A stretch of DNA of 64,000 nucleotides from Podocnemis expansa (taxonomy: Eukaryota; Chordata; Testudines; Podocnemididae). The stretch spans positions 348,314 through 412,313 of the forward strand of contig ML681995.1 in the NCBI GenBank assembly GCA_007922195.1, given 5' to 3'. Positions 1 through 11,579 of the stretch are shown in pieces (within the stretch, counting starts at the first letter, position 1; the number at the start of each line of letters is the position of its first letter). Both the position numbers and the translations under genes were made by a program. The notes under the pieces were generated by a model. That model saw only the letters and a list, made by a program, of their open reading frames with translations. It searched no databases and was not told the origin of the DNA.

Positions 1-250
1 TTGGCAGCGCGAGGTTCTGGGGAAGGAACCTTCCCGCCTCCCGCGCGGGCCCGGGGCATTCGCAGCGTGGAACGTTGGCGGGCGCGCGGCCTGCAGCCGC
101 TTTGCGCTCCGGCCTCATCTCGCCGGCCAGCCGCGGGCAGGGGAAGAGCCGCAGCCGTGACTCATGGGGTCGGGCATTGGACGGCCAGGCTGAGTGACAG
201 TGAGCCGGTCGCCTCGGCTGCCTCTAGCACAATCCTTCCCGACGTTTTTT
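1..250. promoter_or_regulatory. CpG island, likely promoter or first exon
   Basis: About 29 CpG dinucleotides fall in the first 245 bases, including GCGCGCGG and CCGCGCGG runs, against a strongly CpG-depleted background. In vertebrates an unmethylated island of this type usually marks a promoter or first exon. A consensus AP-1 site TGACTCA lies at 158-164 and a second at 527-533. No TATA box, clear splice donor or convincing coding frame could be assigned, and direction cannot be told because the island runs off the left edge. The frame that is open across positions 1-285 is probably a by-product of high GC content. Confidence 0.65.
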
Positions 251-257
251 TTCCTGC

Positions 258-437
258 CCTGGCACACCTTGCTACTTATAATTAATTTGAGGCACACTGC
301 CAGATAGTTTCCAAAGCAGCTCATGAATATTGATGAGCCAATCCAGAGCTCTTTGAGGAGCTTTTCAAAAAAAAAATTGTGCCACATCTGCTCAGAACTA
401 AGCCGCACCTGTGTGCTGTGGCACACTGGTTGGGAAA
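258..437 (-). mobile_element. hAT-type MITE, eroded copy
   Basis: This is an inverted, diverged copy of the element at 54898-55105: it contains in reverse complement the same blocks (GGTTGGGAAAC end, the GGCACAC motifs, the ATGAATATTGATGAG centre). Both outer ends are worn away, so no target duplication is visible. It directly abuts the CpG island, so a transcript from the island would carry it. Confidence 0.75.
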
Positions 438-554
438 CTGCTCGAGCAATTGCCGGACCTCACAGGACTGACGAAACTCAGCTCACTGGTGTGTGCTTAA
501 AGTGCTATGAGAGCCTCCGGCAAAAGTGACTCATGTTGGAGCCAGAGCAATCCA

Positions 555-1005
555 TCCGGATTCTCTTCCCAGCTCCTCTGCCACAGACTTGCTGGGTAAC
601 CTTGGGAAAGCCTTTTCCTCTAGCCTGCCTCAGTTTACCTTCCCAACAGACCATCGCCTATTCTGGTTTTTATAATGCTCTTCTCACCTGAGCACCTTTC
701 AATTCAGCTCTCAATTCACCACCTGCTGCCTCAGTTTGCCCATCTGTAAAACTCTGTAAATGAGACTATTTGCCTTTGTAAAGCACTTTGAAATTTAATG
801 TTTAAGAAGTCCTCTGTGCAAGCAAGGTATTGTGATTGCTTAATAACATGACTAGCATCTGTCACATCTTTCTCACTTTTCTTCCATCACCTCTGTCTCA
901 TCTATTTAAATTGAAATCTTTTTGAGGCAGATGTTGTCTTTTAGTGTGTGCCCAATGTACCTAATACAAAGTGGCTCAAGTGCTGGTTGGGAATGCTAAA
1001 TGCTA
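555..1005 (+). repeat. MIR/CORE-type SINE with tail
   Basis: The sequence follows the MIR consensus: a GCTGGGTAACCTTGGGAAAG block, then CCTCAGTTT and CCCATCTGTAAAA, and a 3' portion around 905-1000 resembling the common sauropsid tail (CTTTTTGAGGCAG, CCCAATGTACCTAATACAA). CCTCAGTTT occurs twice, near 628 and 732, so about 100 bases have been inserted or duplicated inside the SINE. Confidence 0.7.
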
Positions 1006-1555
1006 CAATAATGCAAATAACTTGTCTTCACCTCCCCTTCCCTACCAGCCATTTTTAAAAACCAGACTTAAGGACTTTGTGCTTTCCAAATAGGTGTTGC
1101 AGACTATGGAAGTTTCACTTTCACGTGACAAAATGTTTGTACAGTTTTTATTTTTCTTGCCTCAGCCAAATAAAACAAATAGTACTTTGGCAAAAGCAGC
1201 ATGTTTATCAGTTGAGGGCCATAAAGATAAACTTAACTGATATAAACAGAATGAAATATGATGAAGTAGATGGGCATAGTCATGAAAAAACTCCACACCT
1301 CTTGTGAAACCTTTTCTGAAATCCCATGATAATTGTCGCAGGAAGGATTTTTCTTTTCTTCTAGATTTATGCTATCAAAAGTTCAGCAATATGCAAACAA
1401 ATTATGGGTTGGCATGTGGCAGTTGGGAATGTTGCTGGATACGTTTAACAATCCAAATGTTAGTAGATTAAAGTATACAGTCTGGTATTTTGAAAGCAAG
1501 GCCAGGAAAGCAAATATTTTAAAATGTTTATTTCTGCAGAAAGATACCAAAAGGA

Positions 1556-1590
1556 AAGAAAGAGAGAGAGAGAGAAAGAGAGAAGGCAGT
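1556..1590 (+). repeat. (GA)n / (GAAA) microsatellite
   Basis: A purine-only run of GA dinucleotides interrupted by AAA and AAG, preceded by AAAGGAAAGAAAG. A slippage-prone simple repeat. Confidence 0.9.
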
Positions 1591-2674
1591 GGAAGTGGCA
1601 GTGATGGTGTTGGGGCAGAATGATATTACAATTTATGCCCCCACTACCAGAGCACTCGTCACATGGGTTAGTGACCGGGCACACATTCCTTGACGGAAAA
1701 TGCGGCCAGGATCTTTGGGGGAGCTACTAGCACCAAGGACAGCTCTCTTGCTGGCAGCAGTTCAATCTGGTTGTGCAGCCCAATCCCTCTAAGGGTGGGA
1801 CACCAAAAAGTACCTGCAAGTTAGATCCCCCAAACCACGTAACTCTAGCTGGATCCCTCACTCTTAAAGCTGGTCTTGTCAGTCCTTTCCTTTTCACAGC
1901 TATTGGAGAAAATGAAATGCATCTATTATTCTCTGTGAACCTCCTTTCCCACTCTAAGGAGTAAATGAGACTTGTCTAACAATGGGAAAGCTGCATTTAC
2001 TCACACCATTATACTAACCATGTTGTAGAATTGCAAGGATGCTGACAGAGGACAAAGTTAAGAGATCAGATAGGCTGTAAAATGACAGAAAAAAAGAGAA
2101 AATATAAATTTGGGCCTATGGCCTATAATTTCTATGGCCCTGGAAATTCACCCTTAGCCTTTAGAATCTTTTGCGTTTGTGAGAGAAAACTACAAGAATC
2201 CTTGCTGAACCTACAAAAACAATGTATTGCTCTGCCTCAGATCTTCATTATTCTTATAGTTTTCACTAAGCTAACGCTGGGAGCCTTTACTGTAAGGAAG
2301 TAAAAAGAAAATAGGTTTCTTTACATTGCAGATTTTCTGAGGTATTCTTAGGGCTCCATCATACTAGCTGCTGTGCAAGACTGTAGCAAAAAGCAGATTG
2401 TTCTCTTAACTGTGCACTTCTATAAAAACACATTGAGTGTAAGAACTCCAATATACTTGTGAATGGGCCACTTGGACACCTATGCCTTTGTAAGATCAAT
2501 CTTTCATGGAATTTGAACGTTACCCTGATCTTATTCAGTGCTTGGACGGTTACACTGTCCAGTTATAGTTTGTCCAAAATATCATTTAATCACCTATTTA
2601 CACAAACCTTGGCATGAAATAATTAAAACAGCGGAATAACAAATAAGTTATTTTCTTTCCTTCTCTTTTTACAG

Positions 2675-2756
2675 AAGAACATCCAATTATCAGGAAGCAT
2701 TTTAAGTTCCGCATGATTGCCGAGAGATAGTCCCAGCAATTTTTACCAGTTACAAG
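2675..2756 (+). other. Candidate untranslated exon
   Basis: A nearly pure pyrimidine tract at 2651-2671 runs into ACAG, a strong splice acceptor, and 82 bases later AAG|GTGATG gives a weaker donor. All three frames contain stops, so if spliced it would be 5' UTR or non-coding RNA. It lies 2.4 kb downstream of the CpG island, a plausible distance for a second exon. Support is splice-signal only; chance occurrence is possible. Confidence 0.2.
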
Positions 2757-5203
2757 GTGATGGGACTAATTAAAGGCAGAAATTTCAGTGTCAAGCATTG
2801 TTTGTTTAGGTTTTATTTGAATAGTTCTGCAGCAGTTTCACGTTCTTGTTACTCAAATAGCCTTGGACCAATTTTGCTCCCCCTTTACTCTGCAAGTAGC
2901 CTCACTGAAATAAGTGAGAGAGCTTACAGGATAAAATACTACTCATTGTGAATAATGCGGCAGAGCTTAGTATTTTAGGGAATGGTTTTTCATGCAGTTC
3001 TTATTCTAACAGAACATCCATGCAGCTTTTGTTTTCTGTGATGACAGCTATTTAATTGGTTGGACACCTGAGAAATAACTAAGATACATGAATCTCAGAA
3101 CTATAGATTGAAGAAAGAGCACTTCTTTTAAGGGAATTAATTTACACAATAACTTGTCATATGGCCTTTAGTACAATGGGAAAAAAAACAACATTAAGGA
3201 AAATCATTGCCTTTGAACACAGATACTACAAAGTAATTTTAACAGTAGCAGGAGGGAATATTATACTAATGGGATAAATCTGCAAGATATAGGGTACAAT
3301 TAACTAAATTACTCTTATACGTTATAGACCTGACTTTCATTTACATTTAAGCCCCTTTTCACCACTCTGGTAGTGTAAAGGGATCTTTAAGTAGTTGTGA
3401 CTGCTTGAGCACTGTAAAGGGTGGTCTTGATGAAAATTATGTCTCATATCTGTTGGCCCTATCTACACTTTTTAAACTGGAGGCTTCAAAAGGAAGTTAT
3501 AATCAATAAGAAAGCAAATTATCTGGTGAAAAAGTGAGCTCTTTTACTCACTTGTTTAGTCCAAGGACTGTCTTTAGTCTTGTTGCTCCTAGGTTGTGGG
3601 GCTAATACAGACACATAAAAACAGCTGGCTGTTTTCTGCTGCTTCTCAAGAAGGTTATTATGTAACACACACCTTGAGAAGCAACAATTTACAGACATTC
3701 AGAAAAATGCAAAAGTAAAACGTGTGTTCTGATTTTTTCAAAAAGGTAAAAAAACAGCCAAACTATAAAAGACTAACAACACAAAATACCTAAAGACACA
3801 GTCTACACAAAATCACATATATTTATTCTTGCAAAGGAATGAAACCACAAAAGAAACTGTAGCTAAAAATCTGATGTTTCAGTTGCAACCTATTTTGTGA
3901 CAGATTTGAGTCTCAGTGTTTTTGTTCTGGCTGAATATGCTGTTGGTTTGAATGACAGAGGGTATGTCCAATCATTGATGTTTAATGTTCACACACAATT
4001 CAAAGCAATTACTTCCGGTTTCAAAGTTAATCATGTGAGCGTGAATTAGCAACATCACTACCACCTAAAACAGTAATTTCTGATCATGCTGTTCCTTTCA
4101 CTTATAATGCCACAAGTATATAATACAGACACATCAGTCAATAGACACATCATAGAAAGAAACAGTAATAAAAACCAATCCCACAACAACCAGACAGTGT
4201 AAGCTCTGAAATAATTTAACAGCTACAGGCAAATGAAAAAAAGATGAGTTCCAGGAACATATCTGTTAGCACCTGCAATGTGTACTCAACAGAATATTAC
4301 TCAAAAGCAGTTTATTATTCATAGCACAATAATACTAATAGCAAGATGTCACTTATTATGAGTGTGACAGAGACACCCAGGCTCATTAATATGATTTCTA
4401 TTTCACAATAAGTAGAAAACAACACAACGTCACAGTAAACATGCAATTGATGTGTGTTAAAAAGACTAGTGAACCTCAGACCCTTTCAGTAAATGATAAT
4501 GATGATGATGCAAGCTTAAAACACCAATACCTAATATGCAGATGAGGAAGGAGGAGGAGCATGAAAATTTAAAATTGTCAAGTAGATCTCTGTTTCTTTT
4601 TATTTTGAGAGAGCAAATATCAGCTCCCACTGAAGGGTATAAGATATCTCTCCTCAAAATTTGGACCCATACGGGGATAACAAGAATAACCAGAGCTGCA
4701 GTAGAAAGAATTAAACAACAATTTGGGAAGGGATATAAACCCTCATGCTTCTGGGCAGAAAACAAATGCTAATTAAGGTGAGCTAGGAAAATGAAAGCCG
4801 AGATCACTGTGCGATACCATGACTCCAGGATTTTAAGAATAATGCCAAATGTCACAATAACACAGTGCTGCTGTTGGCTGTTTCCAGCACTTGTTACATG
4901 TCGCTCTTCCTGCATCATGTCAGTGGCAGGCGCTTGCATTGTTTGCCCCTGTTTGTAAGGCAGCCTGCTGGTACTCCCCTCATATTCTTCTGCCAGTGTC
5001 AGTTGGGCTTGACATCTCTAGCAGCTTGTGAACTTGGAAGAGCATTCGTCTAAGCTCCGCTGTCAGGCAGTCATCCTCCTCCTAGAGCTTTTGCTGTTTG
5101 CAGTGACAGTCAAGACTGGTGCTATTAGAAAAGAGCTGTGCATCAGGGAAGAGTAATCACCGTGATCCTGTTTGTCACAGCTTCTTCCAACCTAAGTCCC
5201 ATA

Positions 5204-5720
5204 GGCTCTGTCCACACTTACACTGTTAAATCGATTTAACTTATATCGATTTAATAAAATTGATATAAAAATCATTAAATCGATTTAAGTTAAATTGATT
5301 TAACAGGTCCCCACTAGAAACTCAGATCAAAATAGCTTGTCTATGGATAGAACTTGCTATTTCGATTTTGGAGAGAGGCACTGTGGGAGGTGTGGCAACA
5401 TGGCCCCCTAGAAGGGCCATACCCCCACCCAATATATAGAAAAAGGAAAGCACCTGGGAAGGAGAAGGGCAAAAAGTGTTAAATCGATTAAACTGTTAAA
5501 TCGAAATAACATGTCCGCACTGTGTTATTTCAAAATAACAATTTTGATTTAACTGTCATATTGATATAACACTAGGTTTTATTATATCGATATGACTTTC
5601 CTTATATCGAAATGAGGGATCTCCTAAATTCAAAATAAGGGAATGTCGTGTGGACCTACCACTTTTTAAATTGAAATAACCAGTGTTATTTCGAATTAAA
5701 CAGTGTGTGTGGACATACCC
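5204..5720. mobile_element. MITE with TCGA-centred palindromes (ATCGAT type)
   Basis: Terminal inverted repeats GGCTCTGTCCACACTTACAC (left) and, inverted, GGGTATGTCCACACACAC (right) bracket about 515 bp. The interior is filled with repeated TTAAATCGATTTAA palindromes (near 5226, 5244, 5278, 5481) plus variants with TATCGA and TTCGAA. No transposase is encoded. I call it a non-autonomous DNA transposon, hAT-like by end sequence; no clear target duplication is visible. Confidence 0.8.
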
Positions 5721-5724
5721 AGAG

Positions 5725-6560
5725 TGGGTTCTGCTTGAGTATGTTGTCTGTTCTACTTCCTTATTGTACCCTCTTTCTTTGGAAAAGGGGAGGAAAGACT
5801 GGTCTAAATGCTGTGACTGTCAGACAATTTTTGACTCCTGTTTCCTCATTGATACCATACCACTGATATTCAAGGCTGTTGGAGTGTACAAGAGAGGGAA
5901 AGAACATGGCACACTGGATTACTGGTGAGTAAACTTTTTTTTATCATGGTCCAAAATAAATACATGAACAGTCAGTTGACTGTTGACAGAGCATAAGGAC
6001 AAGGCCATAAATGGTCTGTTTTCAGCTGGAAGTATAAGCAGAAGCTCCATCTACATTAACCACAGCCATTGTTAAATTATTTTTATATAACTAAGTGAAA
6101 GACTAAATTTTCCACTGACTTTGAGAGCATGCATGTGCAAAGCCTTGCATCTTTACAGGCAGCTCTAGTAACTTTATGGGCATTTGTCTAAGCCACATGT
6201 GTAAATGGACTATCTGTGGGTACAACTACCTATTTTGCACATGCCTGTGTAATTAAGGAGGCCTGCTGCAAATTTGGCCCCAAGTATGGTTGCTGCGCCA
6301 GAGGCTGAATTAATTTTCTTTAAGTTGCTGAGCTAAAGCTCTCCTAGAAGAGTTCATCATGGAAATATACTCACTGTGTGGCCTACAGCGGGAAATACAG
6401 GGAATATTCAGAAAGGGGCATTCATACAAGTAACCAGTACCTTCCATACATCAAATAATTATAGAACAGGTGATTGTATCAGGATAGTGATGATCAAACT
6501 GCAGACAACAGATTGCCTCCTTCTAAATTACCCCAACTTGTTATTTCTTCAATTTCAAAA
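5725..6560. other. Unassigned stretch
   Basis: No gene or repeat recognised. Open frames at 5683-5928 and 6376-6567 partly overlap the flanking repeats and show no known domain. Confidence 0.45.
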
Positions 6561-6561
6561 T

Positions 6562-6733
6562 ATTTAATTATGTTGAGCACCAGGAAGGTCTTCGTGGACC
6601 TTCATGTGGTTTGTAGGATGGACATTTTGATGAACCACTGCCTAAGGATTTAATTATGTTGAGCACCAGGAAGGTCTTCATGGACCTTCATGTGGTTTGT
6701 AGAATGGACATTTTGATGAACCACTGCCTAAGG
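6562..6733 (+). repeat. 86-bp tandem duplication
   Basis: Two direct copies, 6562-6647 and 6648-6733, differ at only two positions: a CpG in the first copy (CGTGG) is CATGG in the second, and TAGGATGG is TAGAATGG. Both are G/A differences. The low divergence means the duplication is recent relative to surrounding repeats. Confidence 0.95.
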
Positions 6734-6959
6734 GACTGCCTGTATCATTTATTGTATAGACACTTTTCAGTGACAGGTGCAGTTTTTGGATGCCTTCAAA
6801 TCCCAAGGTTTAGTTAACTCCAGAAGGGAGATGGATTCAGAACTTGGAAGAAGAAGAGCTTCTCCAGTTTCAAAGGATTCATTGAATTAATGCTCTGTTT
6901 GTTTTCATGATATCTGTGTGGCAGATTAGTCTGGAAGAATAAATGCAAGATTGGGAGTC

Positions 6960-7135
6960 CTGAGCTTTTTAAATTCTAATCCTGGATCCTGCTAATTACT
7001 TGTTGTGTGGCACTGGATAAGTCACTTTGTCCTTCTGCCTCACTTTCTCCATCAGAAAAATACTAATAATACTTACTCATCTGTTTCACAGAGCTATTGG
7101 GGAAGACTAATTAGCTAATCTAGGAGATGTTTTGT
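6960..7135 (+). repeat. MIR SINE
   Basis: Contains the MIR core: ACTTGTTGTGTGGCACTGG, AAGTCACTTTGTCC, CTCACTTTCTCCATCAG, then a TAATAATACTTACTCATC block and GAGCTATTGGGGAAG. Order and spacing match the consensus; moderately diverged. Confidence 0.8.
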
Positions 7136-7139
7136 ACAT

Positions 7140-9990
7140 GTGTGGTCCTACCTAAATGTGGATTTTTGTGCTTGTGCATTCCAAGTTTGCATTTCTAGGC
7201 CTCTGGAACTTTACTTTTTGAGTTCCTAAACTAGTTGGATAAACCAGATTGCGCTTGACCTTGGTAGCTAATTGGTACTCCATAGTTGTCAACTACAGAG
7301 TAATTTCTATGGCTGCCAAATATGTCACTGTCTTCAAATTTTCTCATCAGAAAAGGCTTTACACCTAAGAAATGGTCTTTTAGTTAGTGCCAAATTCATT
7401 CTATACACCTGTGTATATTACTAGCAGCATTGTAATGCTCATCCATTTAGATTGTTTTTAGTGTGTGCCATGATTTGGGACATTGATCCTGAATCTTTAT
7501 TGCTTTGGACAGTCAATTTTTTTCTGTTTGATGTCTTCCCTTTTAAGTAATCAAGACATAGTTAAAAAAATTGTTTGACATGATATTCTGCATGACCAGA
7601 CAGAGTGTAAATTAAACTCAGATTTGATTCCAGGTCAACCTTCTGCTGTAGCTCTGCTTACTGTAAAGGAGAGCTAACAGTCTGATGATAAATCCTGCAT
7701 GTTGGTAGGGGATTAGACTAAATGATCCTTGCGGTCCTGTAATTCCATGATTCTGTCATTGTAATGGGAATTCAACTGTATGATGGCTGTTAATAGGCCT
7801 TCTGAGAAACAAGTTGTTATAGTGTAATTGCAGAGCTGTGTTTTATTCAATCAAATTCCAAAAGGCTATTGACTTTATATCTAGAGGTTAGATTTGTACA
7901 CGTAACTACTATGAATCTTGAGACCCATTTTATCTTCCAATATATCTCTCATAATTAATAAATTATGTAGGGAGGGAAGAGAGAATTTTCCAAAAGGTCT
8001 TGGGGTCCACTCATGTTCACATGAGTGAGAATTACCTCTGTGTCTACGATGAACAAAGTTTAAAACTTTATCCCTATACTTCAAAAACAACAGGAGTGCA
8101 GTCTTAGCCCCATCTAACTCAATGGAAGTTTATTTAACCTCTGAGTCCATCTGTATTATGGACTAATAACAAGAAGCACACTTCTTCAGTCCTTTTCACT
8201 GTCTACTAAGAGAGCACTGCACAAAGAAGTGAGTGGTCTTGGATTTTTGCCCTTAGCATATTAAGATATTTGCTGAGGAGAGACATTAGGAGCCTACTAC
8301 ATTTTTTAATATCCCCTGTGTCAGTGGAGAAGCCAAGACTTTAGATGTGAAAAGGATTTGATTAAAGTAGATTTGTGTCCTCTATTGCTTCTTGATGATC
8401 ATCTGTGGGAAAGAGAAAAGCCCCAGAAAGATCCCTCCTCCTCCTCACCTACTGATTGGTTTGCTGGAGGACTCCTGGAGCATTTCAGGAAATGTAGCAT
8501 GTGAGTTCAAGTATTCTCAAACCCATGTGTTGAAAAATCATGAATTAGGCCAAAAAATCATGAGATTGTCTTATCCATCACATTTAAAAACTAACAAGCC
8601 AACAAACAAATGAACCCTGACTTTGGGAGTCCTTACTTTGGTTTTTGATTAGTTGTAGCCTTTAGGGTCTTGCTAACCAGGAGCTCTAGAAATCTATTTT
8701 AAAAATGAAATATGAGATTTTAATCAGATGGATACCGGTGCTCCAGCTTTAAGGAAAACACCAGTTGTTTTGATACTTTTATCACAAGAGTTGGCAAGAT
8801 TTAAGTTATCACCCATTAATTTAGGGAGGTGGGTGTGTGGGAGACTGTTTAAATTACAGCAAAGAGGTCCTTTCTCCCATGTATTTATTGGACTTTGGAT
8901 TAAATAAATGCTTGTAAAAAATTGAAGTTTTAAACAGTCTGACTAAAACTCTGAAATTATTTGCCCTCCTGGTGAGACATAATTTTACTAGTTTTCCAGT
9001 CACTGGGGTGGGAGGAGGGGGGAAACCATGAGCAGCACACGTCTCTTTTACAGTTAAAGTGAGGCTCCCAGGGCCCTCTTCCCCTACCCTCGTATTCTCC
9101 ACCTACCAGACTGAAGTGAGGAGCTCAGAGGTTGTGTCCAGTGGCAGGGTGTTGGGGCTAGAGGATTCTGCTTTGTTAGGAGAGAGGTGTCAGGGGGTCA
9201 GTAAATTGGCCATCCTTGCAAAAGAGCTTTTCAGATAGTCAAGACCTGAATTTCTAATTTTTTAAAGCACTTTTTTTTTGTGCAGCAGGGGAGAGACACA
9301 ATACCCTTCAGACTACTTTTTAGGCATTTTGAAGAAGCAAAAATAGGCATAAACAAAATATTTTTCTATTTGTTATTCACCTTTAAAGCGTCTTTGGTGT
9401 AACTGAAAGGCAGAAATAAGAAGGGACTATGGCTGACGGAACTTGGCAGAGGCCTGAGTCTTCAGCCAAAACCCACAGAATAGGCAGGCCTGTGTGCAGA
9501 AGTCTGTCTTCTAGAACAGAAGGTGTTGCTGCGTTATGGAGTTTTAGTTTCAGTTCTGCTTGCAGTCCAGTGAGTGAGTATCTATCTGAGTTTGACCTTT
9601 GAACCATTTACTAATTTTGATGCTGCTTATTCAAGGACAAATAGTTTAAGATGTATCTGCTGGCATTCATATTTAACTGATGGAGAAAGAAAAACAAACT
9701 GCTTCTGAATGATTTGTCTCTGCTTTGTTCCTTTGCTGTCCTCCAAAAATGCACGAACATCTACAGCCTTCCAAGAGCACCAACTTCCTTTACAACTGCA
9801 ACTGTGGCACTATAGGCAAAAAACTGTTGCCCATTTTTATTGTCTGTGAATTGTCCCTGAACATTTCATGTTTTCCACACATTTTTGTTTGTTCAAAGTC
9901 CTTCAAGTGTTTTATGCCAACACAAAACCTGTGGATTGCTCACACAGTTCATGGGGAGTGTTGCTTAGTATAGTCAGTACTATATATACT
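7140..9990. other. Unassigned AT-rich stretch
   Basis: Apart from a CR1 tail (7680-7765) I recognise nothing. The open frames on both strands are short, isolated and without domain resemblance. Confidence 0.45.
7680..7765 (+). mobile_element. CR1 LINE 3' end fragment
   Basis: GGGGATTAGACTAAATGATC followed by CTTGCGGTCCTGTAATTCC and ATGATTCTGTCATT matches the conserved CR1 3' untranslated end. Heavily 5' truncated, as is normal for CR1. Confidence 0.8.
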
Positions 9991-10004
9991 TTGAGTATTC
10001 AGTA

Positions 10005-10062
10005 TTTGCAGTTCAAAATGCCATTTTGAACTGCAAACACATGTTGTTTGCAGTTCAGAATG
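10005..10062. repeat. Perfect 16-bp hairpin plus a third arm
   Basis: TTTGCAGTTCAAAATG (10005-10020) is followed after a single C by its exact inverted copy CATTTTGAACTGCAAA (10022-10037); ten bases later TTTGCAGTTCAGAATG (10047-10062) repeats the left arm with one mismatch. The one-base spacer makes it a near-perfect palindrome. Confidence 0.95.
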
Positions 10063-10099
10063 TCATGTTTCTGTTTCCAGATTGGGTGAACACAACTCT

Positions 10100-10200
10100 A
10101 AGGCCTTGTCTGCAAACAAACTTGCACCTGTTAACTAATTATGTGCTTTTAGATCAGTTAGTTAGACTGGTTAATATTTGTGTGTGTGGACAAGGCCTTT
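10100..10200. mobile_element. Short MITE
   Basis: Inverted ends AAGGCCTTGTCTGCAAACA and (inverted right end) AAAGGCCTTGTCCACACAC flank about 60 bp containing GTTAACTAATTA and AGTTAGTTAGAC. The ends match the AAGGCCTTGTCTACAC-type MITEs common in turtles and crocodilians. Confidence 0.8.
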
Positions 10201-10204
10201 GAAT

Positions 10205-11310
10205 CAGGTTTGTGGTGAGATTAGTCAAGATTTAGAGCTTGAAATTATCTTTCCATGAACATTCTGCAGTATTAATTTAAAATACAGTGTTTTGACAAAA
10301 CTTATTGGTTTACTAATCTACTTCTTCACTAGAATAGTTACACCGCTTACACAAGTGAAGTAAATTAATTAAAATAGTGAATTAATATTATAAGTGCATG
10401 ACTTACTTAGTTCCGTACTTACCTATATTCTGTAGAGAGGGTTTGTCTTCATTATAGGAAAACCTGTGTTGGATGACAGCCCCATTACAGCAGTATTTAC
10501 ATGTTCAAAACATGATTTAATCCTTGCTTGGAAAGGACTGAGCTTTAATTTATTTTTATTGTGTCCCTGACTCCTGCCTGATGACCAAGACCAGGGCCTT
10601 AGTTCTGGAACACAGCTAAAGTCAGTGCACAGTCTCCATTGCAAGGCAGTTGTCCTGTTGTAATGGTGTTCAGGGACCATTGTGGTGTAGATAGGTCCTC
10701 CAAACATGCTTGTTTCCAGAGACTAGAGCTGTCTGAAATAAATAAACTTAGCCATGCAATAAAATGTGGTTTAATATGCAAACATGTTTAACTCTCAGAG
10801 TTTGTGCCAATGTGAAGCTTAATAAATGCCAGAATAAAGACAAATAAATGGGCTGCACAATAAAAAAAAACAAAACAATAAAATTGCAATTACCTTTCAA
10901 AGCAGAAATATAATTAGTCAACTACACAATATTACAAGATGAGACACCAGACTTATTCCTGTAATTGTTTCATATTGTCAGTTATGGCCTGTGCTGTAAA
11001 GCCATTATTTATACCAAGGTAACCAAGGCTGGCATGGGTCAGTATTTGAAGTGGAGACCTCAGGGACCATGTAAGTATGTCAGGAAAAGGTTTAGTGAGT
11101 CAGAAGATGACACTTGTCCTCTCTGAGTCAGAATCAGATCAGTTTCCCATGATACTGGGAAAAGTTAAAAGAATTATGAAGCTGGAGGAGCTACATACTG
11201 AGTGATATATGAAACAAGCACCTTACTGTTTGGGACTATTGGAAATCTCATGTCAATTTTTATTGGACCAGAGTTGTTTCCCCTGGCCAAATTCTAACTC
11301 AGCAAGTTAC
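10205..11310. other. Unassigned stretch
   Basis: AT-rich, includes an A-rich patch near 10860-10885; no gene or repeat recognised. Confidence 0.45.
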
Positions 11311-11312
11311 TT

Positions 11313-11579
11313 TATGTTTCTTTAAAACAATCAAGGAGTTCTGTGGCACTGTTTAGGACTAACACATTCATTTATTGCATGAGCTTTCGTGGGAGAGAAT
11401 CCCACTTCATCATACGCTTGAAGATTGGGAATTTAAGCATGTGACAAAGTGGGATTCTCTCCCACAAAAGCTCATCTGATAAATAAATTTGTTAGTCTTT
11501 AATAGTGCCAGTAGACTCCTTATTTGTTTTGCTGAACTGGATTAACATGGCTATGCTTTTGGAACTATGTTTCTTTAAA
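11313..11579. mobile_element. Penelope-like element tail, inverted-repeat insertion
   Basis: A 14-bp direct repeat TATGTTTCTTTAAA at 11313-11326 and 11566-11579 brackets 239 bp. The insert starts with the PLE tail (AAGGAGTTCTGTGGCACTG, ACTAACACATTCATTTATTG, GAGCTTTCGTGGGAGAGAA) and ends with an inverted copy of it (CTCTCCCACAAAAGCTCATC, AATAAATTTGTTAGTC, AGTAGACTCCTTATTTG), then GCTGAACTGGATTAACATGG. It carries no coding sequence. A single target duplication around both arms shows that it was inserted as one unit. Confidence 0.85.

Larger units (their letters stand above)
1010..5200. other. AT-rich non-coding stretch
   Basis: No recognisable gene or repeat family apart from a GA microsatellite (1556-1590) and one candidate exon (2675-2756). 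Short open frames here show no family resemblance and no consistent splice context. It reads as intron or intergenic DNA. Confidence 0.5.

Noticed and set aside
158..164. AP-1 site TGACTCA as a proven regulatory element
   Set aside because: A 7-base match is too short to support function alone; mentioned only as part of the CpG island.
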